The notes: generated from the sequence alone by a model not told the origin. A stretch of DNA of 64,000 bases from Fodinibius saliphilus (GCF_005869845.1 NZ_VAWF01000004.1:310001-374000), one strand, 5' to 3'; shown: positions 37,170 through 45,622, counted from the first letter of the stretch. Translations and numbers: made by a program.

Positions 37170-37670
37170 ATGGAAACGTTGGCTCTATATCCCGGTTCTT
37201 TTGACCCCATCACCTACGGGCACCTTGACATCTTAGAACGTGCCACCGACCTTTTTGATGAAGTAATTATCACCGTAGCTGTAAATAAACAGAAAGAAAC
37301 GGTGTTTTCCGGGGATGAAAGAGAAGCACTTATCAAAACATGCCTGGCCGATAAGGAGTGGGCAAAAAGGGTTGAGATCCAACAATTTACCGGTCTGCTC
37401 GTTGATTTTGCCAAAGAAAAAGATGCCCAAACTTTAGTACGTGGTGTTCGGCAGGTTTCTGATTTTGAATATGAGTTCCGGATGGCATTAACCAACCGAC
37501 GATTGGCCCCTGATGTAGATACCGTTTTTCTAATGCCCAATGAACAACTCACCTTCATTTCCGCTTCATTGGTTAAAGAAATTGGCTATTGGGGAGGCGA
37601 CCTATCCTCTTTTGTGCCCGACCACGTAGCGGAAGCACTGCACGAAAAATTCAAGGATCAGAAACAGTAG
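37170..37670 (+). CDS. coaD: Pantetheine-phosphate adenylyltransferase (PPAT)
   Basis: CoaD transfers AMP from ATP to 4'-phosphopantetheine, the penultimate step of coenzyme A synthesis. The 166-residue protein has the nucleotidyltransferase motif YPGSFDPITYGHLDI (7-21, His18 of the TxGH motif), the QTLVRGVR region, and the ISASLVKEI motif near the C-terminus. It is of normal length and follows rsmD closely. A GC-rich hairpin lies 76 bases downstream. Confidence 0.97.
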   Translation: METLALYPGSFDPITYGHLDILERATDLFDEVIITVAVNKQKETVFSGDEREALIKTCLADKEWAKRVEIQQFTGLLVDFAKEKDAQTLVRGVRQVSDFEYEFRMALTNRRLAPDVDTVFLMPNEQLTFISASLVKEIGYWGGDLSSFVPDHVAEALHEKFKDQKQ

Positions 37671-37746
37671 TTTTAGACCCGCCGATCAGATAAATCATTT
37701 ACGCTCGGCCTCACAAATAAGAAACTGCTATTATTAGACATTAAAA

Positions 37747-37778
37747 CGCCCGACAGGGCTATTAATTCCCGCCGGGCG
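37747..37778. terminator. GC-rich hairpin between coaD and the convergent matrixin gene
   Basis: CGCCCG (37747-37752) pairs with CGGGCG (37773-37778), with a further GGG/CCC pairing inside past an ACA mismatch. On the minus strand it is followed by TTTTAA, so it best fits a terminator of the minus-strand metalloprotease gene, but it could serve both. Confidence 0.5.
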
Positions 37779-37804
37779 CTACCCGTAAAGCTTGCATAAA
37801 TCCA

Positions 37805-38824
37805 TTAGTTATTTTCAACACTAAGCGGACCACCGCCCCCGCTCGGATCGCAGTCGGTGCACGTAACCCTTACGCTACTGCTGCCATTTCGCTGGGACCC
37901 GTCACTGACATCAACGCGAATATCCAGTGTGTAGCCGTCAAAATCATACATTTGAGTAGAATAGGAGTCTGTATAGCTGACCGGCCCATCCCACTGGTTG
38001 TTCGTATCATCCGAGCGGTAGTACCACTCGTAGGAGTAGTTGCCGTCTCCGTCGGACACGGAGGCTGACCAGGTGCCCTGCTGGCCTTTCGACAGCGAGC
38101 TAGGGCCACTAATTGTAACCTCAAGTGGAGGAGGACCATATAAATTTTGAATGCCATCTATATCATCTTGAGAAAGGTAACGATGAGAACCATCATAGTA
38201 AGCATACATTAATGAGCCTTGAACCTGCGAATGGCCTAAACCCAATGAATGACCTAATTCATGAGCTGCTACAGTTGTTAAATCCATTGGTTGACTGGAG
38301 CTTGATCTCTCTGAAAGCGTCCATGTTTCAGCATCGTCGAAATGGGAATCACCGGCATAAGTACCATTCGGGGGTGGATAAAAAGCATGAGCTAATACGC
38401 CCCCTCGACCGTCAAATGCAGAACCATCTCCATGACTTCCTGTTGCCCATTTAATAATTATATCAACTTGAGAAGCGGAACTAACCTCCCTAAATGTTAA
38501 ACCAGATACCTCTTCCCATAAATCTGTGGCATCTGCAATTGCTTGTTGTTCTTGATTTCCTGAGATATCTCCCGTTCCATTTGAAAAATAATAAGTTAGA
38601 TTTTTGTGGTTCCACTTCCTTCCCTCCGCTACATAATCAGCACCATCAGGCAAATCGTCATAACGAACGGAAGTTGAAGATTCGGTAGTTGTCTTTTCCG
38701 TTTCTTTATTACTGTTAAAATTTGGAATGTTTCCCGATTGAGTCGGAGAAAAACTATTTTGACCGCAAGAGAAAGAAAAAACAGCTGCTAAAAATACTAT
38801 ACTTACCTTCTTGATATATTTCAT
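37805..38824 (-). CDS. Matrixin-type (M10A-like) zinc metalloprotease lipoprotein with C-terminal Ig-like domain
   Basis: The 339-residue protein has a lipoprotein signal (Cys20 in FSFSC), a Ser/Thr-rich linker, and a matrixin catalytic domain (about 68-230). The zinc motif HELGHSLGLGH is complete (188-198, H188, E189, H192, H198), with a Met-turn at SLMY (M206) and a structural metal site (HGDG, AHAFYP, HFDD). There is no cysteine-switch propeptide. Residues 232-325 form an Ig-like domain whose DNA is much richer in GC than the catalytic part (68% against 40% in two 60-base counts), which suggests a mosaic gene. Likely a surface or periplasmic protease. Confidence 0.88.
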   Translation of the reverse strand: MKYIKKVSIVFLAAVFSFSCGQNSFSPTQSGNIPNFNSNKETEKTTTESSTSVRYDDLPDGADYVAEGRKWNHKNLTYYFSNGTGDISGNQEQQAIADATDLWEEVSGLTFREVSSASQVDIIIKWATGSHGDGSAFDGRGGVLAHAFYPPPNGTYAGDSHFDDAETWTLSERSSSSQPMDLTTVAAHELGHSLGLGHSQVQGSLMYAYYDGSHRYLSQDDIDGIQNLYGPPPLEVTISGPSSLSKGQQGTWSASVSDGDGNYSYEWYYRSDDTNNQWDGPVSYTDSYSTQMYDFDGYTLDIRVDVSDGSQRNGSSSVRVTCTDCDPSGGGGPLSVENN

Positions 38825-39057
38825 AACCTCATCTTTTATTTATTTTTAAATTAAATCGATGAGATAGCCTTTCGTTATTCGTAATACTTAGGTGGTATAT
38901 CCCTATCTAAGGGACCAAATGGAGCTTCTACTATCCCAAGTGAAACTACTCTACTTTACTGAATAACATGGATTACACTAATGATTACTTTTTTTTGCAA
39001 ACATTTAATAGGTTAAAACGGATTTTCAACTTAATTAGATTGAAGAGAGGTAGAATA

Positions 39058-39621
39058 ATGGCACTTTCTAAAATTCATATACTCATTGTTGCTTTCGCGA
39101 TCCTATTAGCCGGTAGTTGCAATACCACTGACAAGGGAAAATCTTCGAATGCCGTTGAAACTGGTACCTACGCACTTCAGGCGCAACGTACTACAATCAA
39201 CGAAAATGTCGTTTCGGCTGGCAGGATGGGCGGAGGGTATTTTGCAGAGCAGTTCGAATTTTTAAAAAACGATGGTCTACAAATTGAAATAAAATCCGAT
39301 ATCGTAAATGAAAATGGTCAGGCAGAAGCAACATATCAGATACAAAATTCCCACCTTTCAGTAACCATTGAAGAGTCAACCACATCTATATATAAGACCG
39401 GCGATAAAATCACTTTTACCAGCTTCAATTTTGTCGATGAATCTTTCTCCGAAACCTTTCAAATAATTGGCAAATCCTACACTTTTGAAGGTCCTGGATT
39501 ACTGTTGGAACAACAATATCCCGACCAGCAAGACTTAGATGATGATGGCAACACTTCTGAAATGACGACACTAACCAAATACTATAGTCGGCTAGTTCGC
39601 TACGATGACGGCGGTAAATAA
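39058..39621 (+). CDS. Small lipoprotein of unknown function
   Basis: I choose the ATG at 39058. It is preceded 7 bases upstream by AGAGAGG (39044-39050), one of the few Shine-Dalgarno-like sequences in the window, and gives a lipoprotein signal MALSKIHILIVAFAILLAGSC (lipobox LAGSC) of 187 residues. An earlier in-frame ATG at 38968 would hide that signal behind 30 residues. The mature part is rich in polar beta-strand segments (NGQAEATYQIQNSHLSVTI). No known family is recognised. It stands between the matrixin gene and a GC-rich micro-ORF. Confidence 0.7.
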   Translation: MALSKIHILIVAFAILLAGSCNTTDKGKSSNAVETGTYALQAQRTTINENVVSAGRMGGGYFAEQFEFLKNDGLQIEIKSDIVNENGQAEATYQIQNSHLSVTIEESTTSIYKTGDKITFTSFNFVDESFSETFQIIGKSYTFEGPGLLLEQQYPDQQDLDDDGNTSEMTTLTKYYSRLVRYDDGGK

Positions 39622-39751
39622 AACCTTTTTAATCTTTACTGAAGACCTCTGGTAACTTGTTCATCAAGTTCCCGACATTTCAGAATGTAGCAAAAACTTC
39701 CAAAATAGATCATCTTAGCCACTGGAGTACAAACTAATAATAATATCGATC

Positions 39752-39823
39752 ATGGTAGACCACCGGCAGGTGTTCTACCTCGGCACCTATATAGGCGTCT
39801 ACAGCTACCAGTTTGAGGAGTAA
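39752..39823 (+). CDS. GC3-rich micro-ORF (23 codons) ahead of a strong terminator
   Basis: The frame begins at ATG 39752 and ends TAA 39821-39823; an in-frame stop at 39716-39718 bounds it upstream. Its peptide is aromatic-rich with the core QVFYLGTYIGVYSYQFEE. Most third positions are C or G, unlike the AT-rich genes around it, and a strong terminator begins 13 bases after the stop. It could be a small protein, a regulatory leader peptide, or the 3' remnant of a lost gene. No Shine-Dalgarno sequence is seen. Unproven. Confidence 0.35.
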   Translation: MVDHRQVFYLGTYIGVYSYQFEE

Positions 39824-39835
39824 AAGACAATACAA

Positions 39836-39870
39836 TCCCGCAAGATTTTTAGAAACCTTGCGGGGTTTTT
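39836..39870 (+). terminator. Strong intrinsic terminator after the micro-ORF
   Basis: CCCGCAAG (39837-39844) pairs perfectly with CTTGCGGG (39857-39864); a T-G wobble extends the stem, the loop is 12 bases, and a TTTTT run follows at once. It is the clearest plus-strand terminator in the window. It ends either the lipoprotein transcript at 39058-39621 or a short transcript that carries the micro-ORF. Confidence 0.8.
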
Positions 39871-39988
39871 AGTTTGTAGAGCGATTTGGCTAATCTCTCT
39901 ACAAAATCTTGTGACGCTTATTACTTTTGTCCACTTTTTTCTATTTTCAGTTCTGCCATAATTCTACCCGTCAACGAAGAATAGAATA

Positions 39989-41182
39989 ATGATCTCAAAG
40001 CGTGCGCAATCGGTTTCTCCCTCAGAAACACTGAAAATTTCAGCCAAAGCAAAAGAGCTCAAGCGAGAAGGAAAATCTATTATCTCGCTTAGTGCCGGTG
40101 AACCCGACTTTAATACTCCAGAACATATTTGTGACAATGCCATCAACGCAATAAAGGATGGTTTCCACGGATATACCATGAATACCGGAACTCCGGAACT
40201 CCGCGAGAGTATTAGCAATAAATTAAAACGCGATAACAATTTAGATTATGCTCCTTCTCAAATTGTCTGTACCAACGGCGCAAAACAGGCCTTAGGCTTT
40301 AGCATACTTGCCATGGTTGATGAAGGGGATGAAGTGATTATTCCTGCCCCATATTGGGTCTCCTACCCCCAAATGGTGAAAGTGGCCGGAGCAACACCGG
40401 TAACGGTACGCACCTCCTTTGAAAATAACTTCCGCATAACCGCAGAGCAACTGGAAGAGACTATTACAGAAGATACGAAAGCTTTTATGCTCTGCTCACC
40501 CTCGAACCCCACCGGCACATGCTATTCTAAGCAAGAGCTTAAAGCAATAGCAGATGTATTAGCTGACCACCCAGAAATAAATATTATTTCTGATGAGATC
40601 TATGAATATATCGTCTTTGAGGGAGAACATGTAGGCATTTTGAATGCTGCTCCGGAATTAAAGGATCGCACTGTAGTAATTAACGGTTTTTCAAAAGGAT
40701 TTGCGATGACAGGCTGGCGTCTTGGATATCTTGCAGCCCCCCAACAGTTTGCAGATGCTGTTGCGAAAATCCAAAGCCAAGAAACATCTGCTCCTTCCAG
40801 CATCTCACAAAAGGCAGGCGAAGCTGCCTATACCGGCAGCCTTGACCCTGTCAGAGATATGCGAGATTCATTCCGAGAACGGCGTAATTTTATTACAGAA
40901 CAACTCTCTTCTATGGACGGGGTTAAATGCTTTAAACCGTCAGGGGCCTTTTATGTGTTCCCCGACATTTCATACTACCTGGGCACAACGGCTACTAATG
41001 GTGATACCATTGATAGCAGCACAGCACTCTGCATGTATCTTATTGAGGAGCATGGATTAGCAGCTGTTCCCGGTGATGCTTTCGGAGAGCCCAATGGCGT
41101 ACGTTTGAGCTACGCTTCCTCGATGGATGATCTTAAAGAAGCCATGCATCGCCTGCAAAAAGGGTTATCAGAGCTATCATAA
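39989..41182 (+). CDS. aspC: Aspartate aminotransferase (class I/II, PLP-dependent)
   Basis: This enzyme moves the amino group between aspartate and 2-oxoglutarate. The 397-residue protein is the Igamma type. It has SLSAGEPDFNTPEHI (31-45), the PYWVSYPQM region, the CSPSNPTGT loop, and the PLP lysine K236 in NGFSKGFAMTGWRLGY. The C-terminal RLSYASSMDDLKEA contains the conserved substrate arginine. It may also act on other amino or keto acids. It is a single gene, preceded 60 bases upstream by a possible -7 element TACTTTTG (39922-39929) with no good -33 element. Confidence 0.95.
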   Translation: MISKRAQSVSPSETLKISAKAKELKREGKSIISLSAGEPDFNTPEHICDNAINAIKDGFHGYTMNTGTPELRESISNKLKRDNNLDYAPSQIVCTNGAKQALGFSILAMVDEGDEVIIPAPYWVSYPQMVKVAGATPVTVRTSFENNFRITAEQLEETITEDTKAFMLCSPSNPTGTCYSKQELKAIADVLADHPEINIISDEIYEYIVFEGEHVGILNAAPELKDRTVVINGFSKGFAMTGWRLGYLAAPQQFADAVAKIQSQETSAPSSISQKAGEAAYTGSLDPVRDMRDSFRERRNFITEQLSSMDGVKCFKPSGAFYVFPDISYYLGTTATNGDTIDSSTALCMYLIEEHGLAAVPGDAFGEPNGVRLSYASSMDDLKEAMHRLQKGLSELS

Positions 41183-41270
41183 TACTGAAATTTTGTACAA
41201 ACACACCAGTTTGGCACATTTTATGCTTGTATCAGGTGCTAAACAATGAAAGAAATATCTTTTTACCCTT

Positions 41271-41579
41271 ATGCCTACATATAAATATAAACGAGAAGAC
41301 GGAACAACTTTTGAAATACGACAAAGTATTAACGACAATGCACTGGAGGAGTGTCCCGACACCGGTCAAAAAGTAAAACGTGTTATTAGTGGCGGTGGCG
41401 GTGTAGTCTATAAAGGAGACGGTTGGTACGTCACAGATTATAAAGATAGCGACCGCAAAGAAAAACGTGCTAAGGAAGCGGATCAAAAAAATGGCCAAAG
41501 CAGTGCTTCAAATAATGGAACTGCAAACAACACTGCAGACACCTCTTCATCAACAACAGCCAAAAGCACATCCAGCTAA
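41271..41579 (+). CDS. FmdB-like small protein with degenerate zinc ribbon
   Basis: The 102-residue protein starts MPTYKYKREDGTTFEI, like FmdB putative regulatory proteins, and keeps the family's hallmark RVISGGGGVVYKGDGWYVTDY (42-62). The zinc-binding cysteines are mostly gone: the first CxxC is replaced by REDGT and the second by CPDTG with only one Cys, so zinc binding is doubtful. The C-terminal third is a low-complexity Asn/Thr/Ser tail. It stops one base before the ATG of the MarR-like gene (TAAATG), so the genes are tightly coupled. Confidence 0.8.
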   Translation: MPTYKYKREDGTTFEIRQSINDNALEECPDTGQKVKRVISGGGGVVYKGDGWYVTDYKDSDRKEKRAKEADQKNGQSSASNNGTANNTADTSSSTTAKSTSS

Positions 41580-42182
41580 ATGGCAAATTCCACTCGCTCC
41601 CAAACCCATGAAGAAGCATTAGAGCAATTCGTATTGCTATGGGGCGAGATGGCATCAGCCTGGGGTATCAATAAAACGATGGCCCAAATTCATGCCCTGC
41701 TGTATGCCGAAGCAGAACCATTGGATACCGATACAATTATGGAGCAGCTGGATATCAGCAGAGGGAATGCAAATATGAACTTGCGTAATCTTTTGCAGTG
41801 GCAGCTTATTCACAAAGTACATTTTAAAGGAAAACGAAAAGACTTCTTCACGGCCGAAAAAGACGTTTGGACCATCGTTTCCACGATCATTCGAGAACGG
41901 CAACAGCGTGAAGTGGCACCTATCCGGGAAAACCTCAATGGCACCCTCGACCTGTTGGATGAAAAAGCGGACCTGACCGATGAGGAACAAGCGTTTCAAG
42001 AACGCATTGAAAACTTCACTCAGTTCCTGGAAATGTTTGAACGTTTTACTGAGGCCCTGTTACCTTATATAAACAAGAAAAACCTCAAGTTTTTAAAACA
42101 CTTGGTTAAACTGGCCGAAATGAAACATACCATCACTGGCAAAAAACCCGGCACAAACGTATCTCCAGATAATGATGAGTAA
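41580..42182 (+). CDS. GbsR/MarR-like transcriptional regulator
   Basis: The 200-residue protein has an N-terminal winged helix-turn-helix (about 20-90). Its core is LLYAEAEPLDTDTIMEQLDISRGNANMNLRNLLQW, typical of GbsR-type MarR relatives that sense osmoprotectants or metabolites. The C-terminal half is helical and likely dimerises (QREVAPIRENLNGTLDLL). It starts immediately after the FmdB-like stop and overlaps yraN by 11 bases, so the three genes are an operon. Its target genes cannot be told from the sequence. Confidence 0.85.
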   Translation: MANSTRSQTHEEALEQFVLLWGEMASAWGINKTMAQIHALLYAEAEPLDTDTIMEQLDISRGNANMNLRNLLQWQLIHKVHFKGKRKDFFTAEKDVWTIVSTIIRERQQREVAPIRENLNGTLDLLDEKADLTDEEQAFQERIENFTQFLEMFERFTEALLPYINKKNLKFLKHLVKLAEMKHTITGKKPGTNVSPDNDE

Positions 42183-42555
42183 GAAAACAACACGAGAAAT
42201 TGGTGATGAAGGCGAAGAGCTGGCCACCGCATACCTGGAATCAAAAGGATATACCATCCTTGAACGCAACTATCACTTTGAACATGCCGAAGTGGATATT
42301 GTTGCCTATAACAATGCCTCACACATCGTTTTTGTAGAAGTAAAAAAACGCTCTACAAACCGCTACGGAGCACCGGAAGAGTATGTGAATGAAGAGAAAA
42401 TTCAGAACGTTTACAAAGCTGCCGAGGCCTGGCTCTATGAACGAAAAATGGATGGCTCACCTGTGCGGTTTGATGTTATTGCCATACTCCAAAAAGGCAA
42501 TGAAGCACCGGATATTAAGCACTATGAAAATGCATTTAGGCCGGGCCGATCATAG
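42172..42555 (+). CDS. yraN: YraN / UPF0102 family predicted endonuclease
   Basis: The 127-residue protein of the Holliday-junction-resolvase-like fold has RREIGDEGEELA-type sequence (TREIGDEGEELATAYLES), AEVDIVAYN (acidic active site) and the VFVEVKKRS motif, together a PD-(D/E)xK core. The family is widespread and often sits next to DNA repair or rsmI genes; the activity is not well proven. The frame overlaps the MarR-like gene by 11 bases, with a second ATG at 42175 that could also be the start. Confidence 0.9.
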   Translation: MMSKKTTREIGDEGEELATAYLESKGYTILERNYHFEHAEVDIVAYNNASHIVFVEVKKRSTNRYGAPEEYVNEEKIQNVYKAAEAWLYERKMDGSPVRFDVIAILQKGNEAPDIKHYENAFRPGRS

Positions 42556-42585
42556 CACCTAATCCAGATCAATATAGTCAGCTTT

Positions 42586-43539
42586 TTAGCTTCCAAGTTG
42601 CGCATTACGAAATACACGCTCTATAGTAGACTTTCCGGTTGACCAGTACCAGCTTAAGCCCAGGCCGGTTACTACATGCCATAGGCCCCACCACGCTGCT
42701 ACCAGTGCCATACCACCAAGTCCATCAAAAAAATTAAAAATAAGCAGTAGTCCTAATCCTGAATTTTGGATGCCAGTTTCAATAGCAATAGAACGTCGAT
42801 CTTTTTCAGGAAGAGCAAATATTGAGGCCAACCCATAACCGCCTGTCAGAGCAAAGGCATTATGGAAAAACACTAATAAAATCACCAAATGCACATAGCT
42901 CAGGAAATTTTCAAAGTTCATCGCAAAAGCTACGAGTACAAATCCGGCAAAAAATAGTATCCCAAAATTCTTAATCCATTTTGCTATTCGCCGAGCCAAA
43001 TTCTCTTTAAAATGGCGCACCGTCATGCCCAATATTAACGGGGCGCCCAGTATTAAACCTATTATTTTAAAGACCTCCCAAAGGTTGATATGAATATCTC
43101 TCATAATCATTTGCGTTGGCTCATATAAACTAGCCCATATAGTAAAGTTTAAAGGGGTAGTTACGATAGCTAGTGAAGTAACTACTGCTGTCATACTCAC
43201 CGAAAGAGCTGCATTTCCTTTGCCTAACAGAGAGAAAAAGTTTGAGATATTTCCACCGGGACATGCTGCAACCATAAACATTCCAAGGGCCAAGCTTGGA
43301 TGAGGCTCAAATAAAAGAACCAATAAAAACGTCACAGCCGGTAATAATACAAGTTGAGAAAAAAGTCCAACTAATGTTGGCTTTGGATTTGTCAATAGGC
43401 GCCGAAAATTCTTTACAGATAGTTCAAGAGCTACACCAAACATGATAATCGCCAGTGATATATTCATCACCAGCAATCCCTCATCCCCTAAGTTCAATTG
43501 TATGGCATCAATAGATTCACCCATAAAACAGCAATTCAA
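42586..43539 (-). CDS. Bile acid:sodium symporter family protein (SLC10-like)
   Basis: The 317-residue protein has about ten membrane helices. Conserved motifs are ACPGGNISNFFSLLGKGNAALSVSMTAV (about 92-119), the Na+-binding crossover of the BASS/SLC10 family, and a second half with IAIETGIQNSGLGLLLIF, again typical. Bacterial members carry organic anions such as pantoate or bile-acid-like compounds. The ATG at 43539 gives MNCCFMGES; the in-frame ATG at 43524 is an alternative. It is a single minus-strand gene. Confidence 0.9.
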   Translation of the reverse strand: MNCCFMGESIDAIQLNLGDEGLLVMNISLAIIMFGVALELSVKNFRRLLTNPKPTLVGLFSQLVLLPAVTFLLVLLFEPHPSLALGMFMVAACPGGNISNFFSLLGKGNAALSVSMTAVVTSLAIVTTPLNFTIWASLYEPTQMIMRDIHINLWEVFKIIGLILGAPLILGMTVRHFKENLARRIAKWIKNFGILFFAGFVLVAFAMNFENFLSYVHLVILLVFFHNAFALTGGYGLASIFALPEKDRRSIAIETGIQNSGLGLLLIFNFFDGLGGMALVAAWWGLWHVVTGLGLSWYWSTGKSTIERVFRNAQLGS

Positions 43540-43596
43540 TAAAATCTTCTAATTGTATGGTGCATGAATAAACAAACTTTTTCTAATAAAACCATT

Positions 43597-45540
43597 TTAC
43601 TCTATTACCACATTCGGACGAAGCTTCTGTAATGTTTTTGGCCCAATACCCCTAATATTCTGTAACTGATCGATATCAATAAATTGTCCGTGCTTTTTTC
43701 TATATGTAACTATTCTCTTGGCATAGGCCGGTCCAACACCCGGCAATAGATCTAATAAGGCCTCGTCAGCTGTATTAATATTTATTGGAAAGGCATCAGA
43801 TGGCTTTGCTTGTAGGCCCACTATCTTTGCACGCAAATATCTTTTACCGACCTTTTCCGATTGCTTCCAGATCCCCTTTTTCTTCTTCTTTGCCTCTTTC
43901 ACATACTTTTTAAAGGCATTAACAGAATCAGGATGTTGAACCAAAAAGTTTGAAAAATCACCCAAGCCTCGCCGTAACATTCTTTTATTTAGGGATATCG
44001 TTTTATCATGGTTTTTAAGCGTTATATAAGCATAAAATGCGCCATAACGTGTATTGGGGACCTCTCTGGTTGGTCCCTGTAACCTCACTTTTTTTCCTGA
44101 TATCAAATTGCGCATATATTCTGCAGCTTCAGCTGAATAATACTCTGAGGAGTCACGGCCTGCATATAGGCGTGGCACATCAACCCCTAATAATCGGACG
44201 TTATATTGAAAGCCGGGAGCTATTTCTACTGCGAATTGGCTACCGTCACTCACCTCCTTAACAGTATACCATTTCTCACTATCAAGAGGGGGAGAAGGAA
44301 TGGGCGCTTTGCCCTGCGCTCTTCTTATTACCCCACAAAAGTCTTGATAATACTGATTGGTAATATAATCCGAATGGATAATCAACAGATTCTCATCATT
44401 ATTAACTTCTGCATTTTTTGAGAAGTTATAAGAACCAGCAATCGTTATTCCTTGGTCTGTAGAATCAGGATGATTAGCATCCACTAGCATCACTTTATGA
44501 TGCAACTTTCTCATCTCATTTGCAGGTAAAATTAATCGATTAGAAAGCTTAGCCTCTCGTGAAGCCCAAATATCCCCTTTACTTTTATAACGATAATAAA
44601 ACATAGGATCTATAGCTCCATTGAGCGATATTTCACCAGTTGCAGACCTCTTCCAAATTGTTCTGCTTAATGGTATAAAGGGAGTGATGGCAAAAGCTTG
44701 GAATACAACATCATGTTGTGACTCTTCTCGGATAACTTCTACCAAGCGTTTCATTATACTGGGCTTTGTACCATCGCGATTTATCGGAGAAAAGAAAACC
44801 TCAACCTTTGTACCACCTACATAGTAGTAATGATTGCTAACCTCTTTTTTATCTTTATGGAACAGTGCCCGATCAGGGTTAGGTAAATTATCGTCTCCGC
44901 CCCACATCTGTTCAAACTCTTGAAGATACGCTTCCGCAATACCACTATCCTTGATAATGATTGTATTATTGGTATTGTATACACCTGTGTATGTCATATT
45001 AGTAGATCCTGTCCAAACGACATCATCTTGTTTTGAACTACTTTTAGCATCTATTACAGCAAATTTATGATGCATATCAGCTCCGGAATTGGTAAGTGAG
45101 TAATCGGCAATTCCCCCATCAGCGTTATATACATCACCATCATCATCTATTGAACTGATATCCGCTTCTCTCAAAACAGCCCACATCGTTGAATCAATTT
45201 CTTTTGCATCGGTTCGGTTGTAGTTATCGGTGACAACCCTGACTCGCACACCTCGTTGTTTTGCTTCCGCCAACGCCTCTCCAATACGGATATGCTCCAG
45301 ATCGTAAATAGCAAGATCGACACTATGTTTAGCAGAACCTATAAGTGACTCTAATGTACCCACTAAGTCAACATTACTGTTACTCATATTAGCCGGTTGT
45401 GCCACTGAGTAATCAGCAGGCATATTAAAATACACCTTTATCCATTCTACATTGCTGGTATCGGAGTGCACTGTTTGAGTATGCCCACATAAAGAAACTA
45501 CCAGAAATAGAAGTAGCAATGATAATTGCCTAAAAATCAT
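43597..45540 (-). CDS. Exported phospholipase D-like / SNase-like / helix-hairpin-helix fusion protein
   Basis: The 647-residue protein has a signal peptide (about 1-21). Two PLD domains carry full HKD motifs: H157-K159-D164 with GSTN, and H347-K349-D354 with GSYN, so this part should cut phosphodiesters. An SNase-like domain (422-562) keeps R449 and D454 but has Ser434 for D21, Arg457 for the general base E43 and Ala501 for R87 (S. aureus numbering), so it is probably inactive. The C-terminus (585-645) is a ComEA-type double helix-hairpin-helix (LPGVGPAYAKRI, IRGIGPKTLQKL) that should bind DNA. Likely a secreted or periplasmic DNA-processing nuclease. Confidence 0.85.
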   Translation of the reverse strand: MIFRQLSLLLLFLVVSLCGHTQTVHSDTSNVEWIKVYFNMPADYSVAQPANMSNSNVDLVGTLESLIGSAKHSVDLAIYDLEHIRIGEALAEAKQRGVRVRVVTDNYNRTDAKEIDSTMWAVLREADISSIDDDGDVYNADGGIADYSLTNSGADMHHKFAVIDAKSSSKQDDVVWTGSTNMTYTGVYNTNNTIIIKDSGIAEAYLQEFEQMWGGDDNLPNPDRALFHKDKKEVSNHYYYVGGTKVEVFFSPINRDGTKPSIMKRLVEVIREESQHDVVFQAFAITPFIPLSRTIWKRSATGEISLNGAIDPMFYYRYKSKGDIWASREAKLSNRLILPANEMRKLHHKVMLVDANHPDSTDQGITIAGSYNFSKNAEVNNDENLLIIHSDYITNQYYQDFCGVIRRAQGKAPIPSPPLDSEKWYTVKEVSDGSQFAVEIAPGFQYNVRLLGVDVPRLYAGRDSSEYYSAEAAEYMRNLISGKKVRLQGPTREVPNTRYGAFYAYITLKNHDKTISLNKRMLRRGLGDFSNFLVQHPDSVNAFKKYVKEAKKKKKGIWKQSEKVGKRYLRAKIVGLQAKPSDAFPININTADEALLDLLPGVGPAYAKRIVTYRKKHGQFIDIDQLQNIRGIGPKTLQKLRPNVVIE

Positions 45541-45545
45541 TGAAA

Positions 45546-45577
45546 TTGTTTTTCATCTATAAATTGTAGTATTTTTG
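45546..45577 (+). promoter_or_regulatory. Bacteroidota-type promoter upstream of ftsB
   Basis: TTG (45546-45548), 21 bases, then TATTTTTG (45570-45577), an exact TAnnTTTG with accepted spacing (17-23). Transcription would begin near 45583, 40 bases before the ATG at 45623. This also argues against translation from the earlier ATG at 45575. Confidence 0.55.
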
Positions 45578-45622
45578 CAGCGTAAATGTACGATAATAAC
45601 AGGCCATTTAGCAATTACATCA

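Noticed and set aside
45575-45622. Earlier start of FtsB
   Set aside because: It begins inside the promoter -7 element, and the added residues are not family-like.
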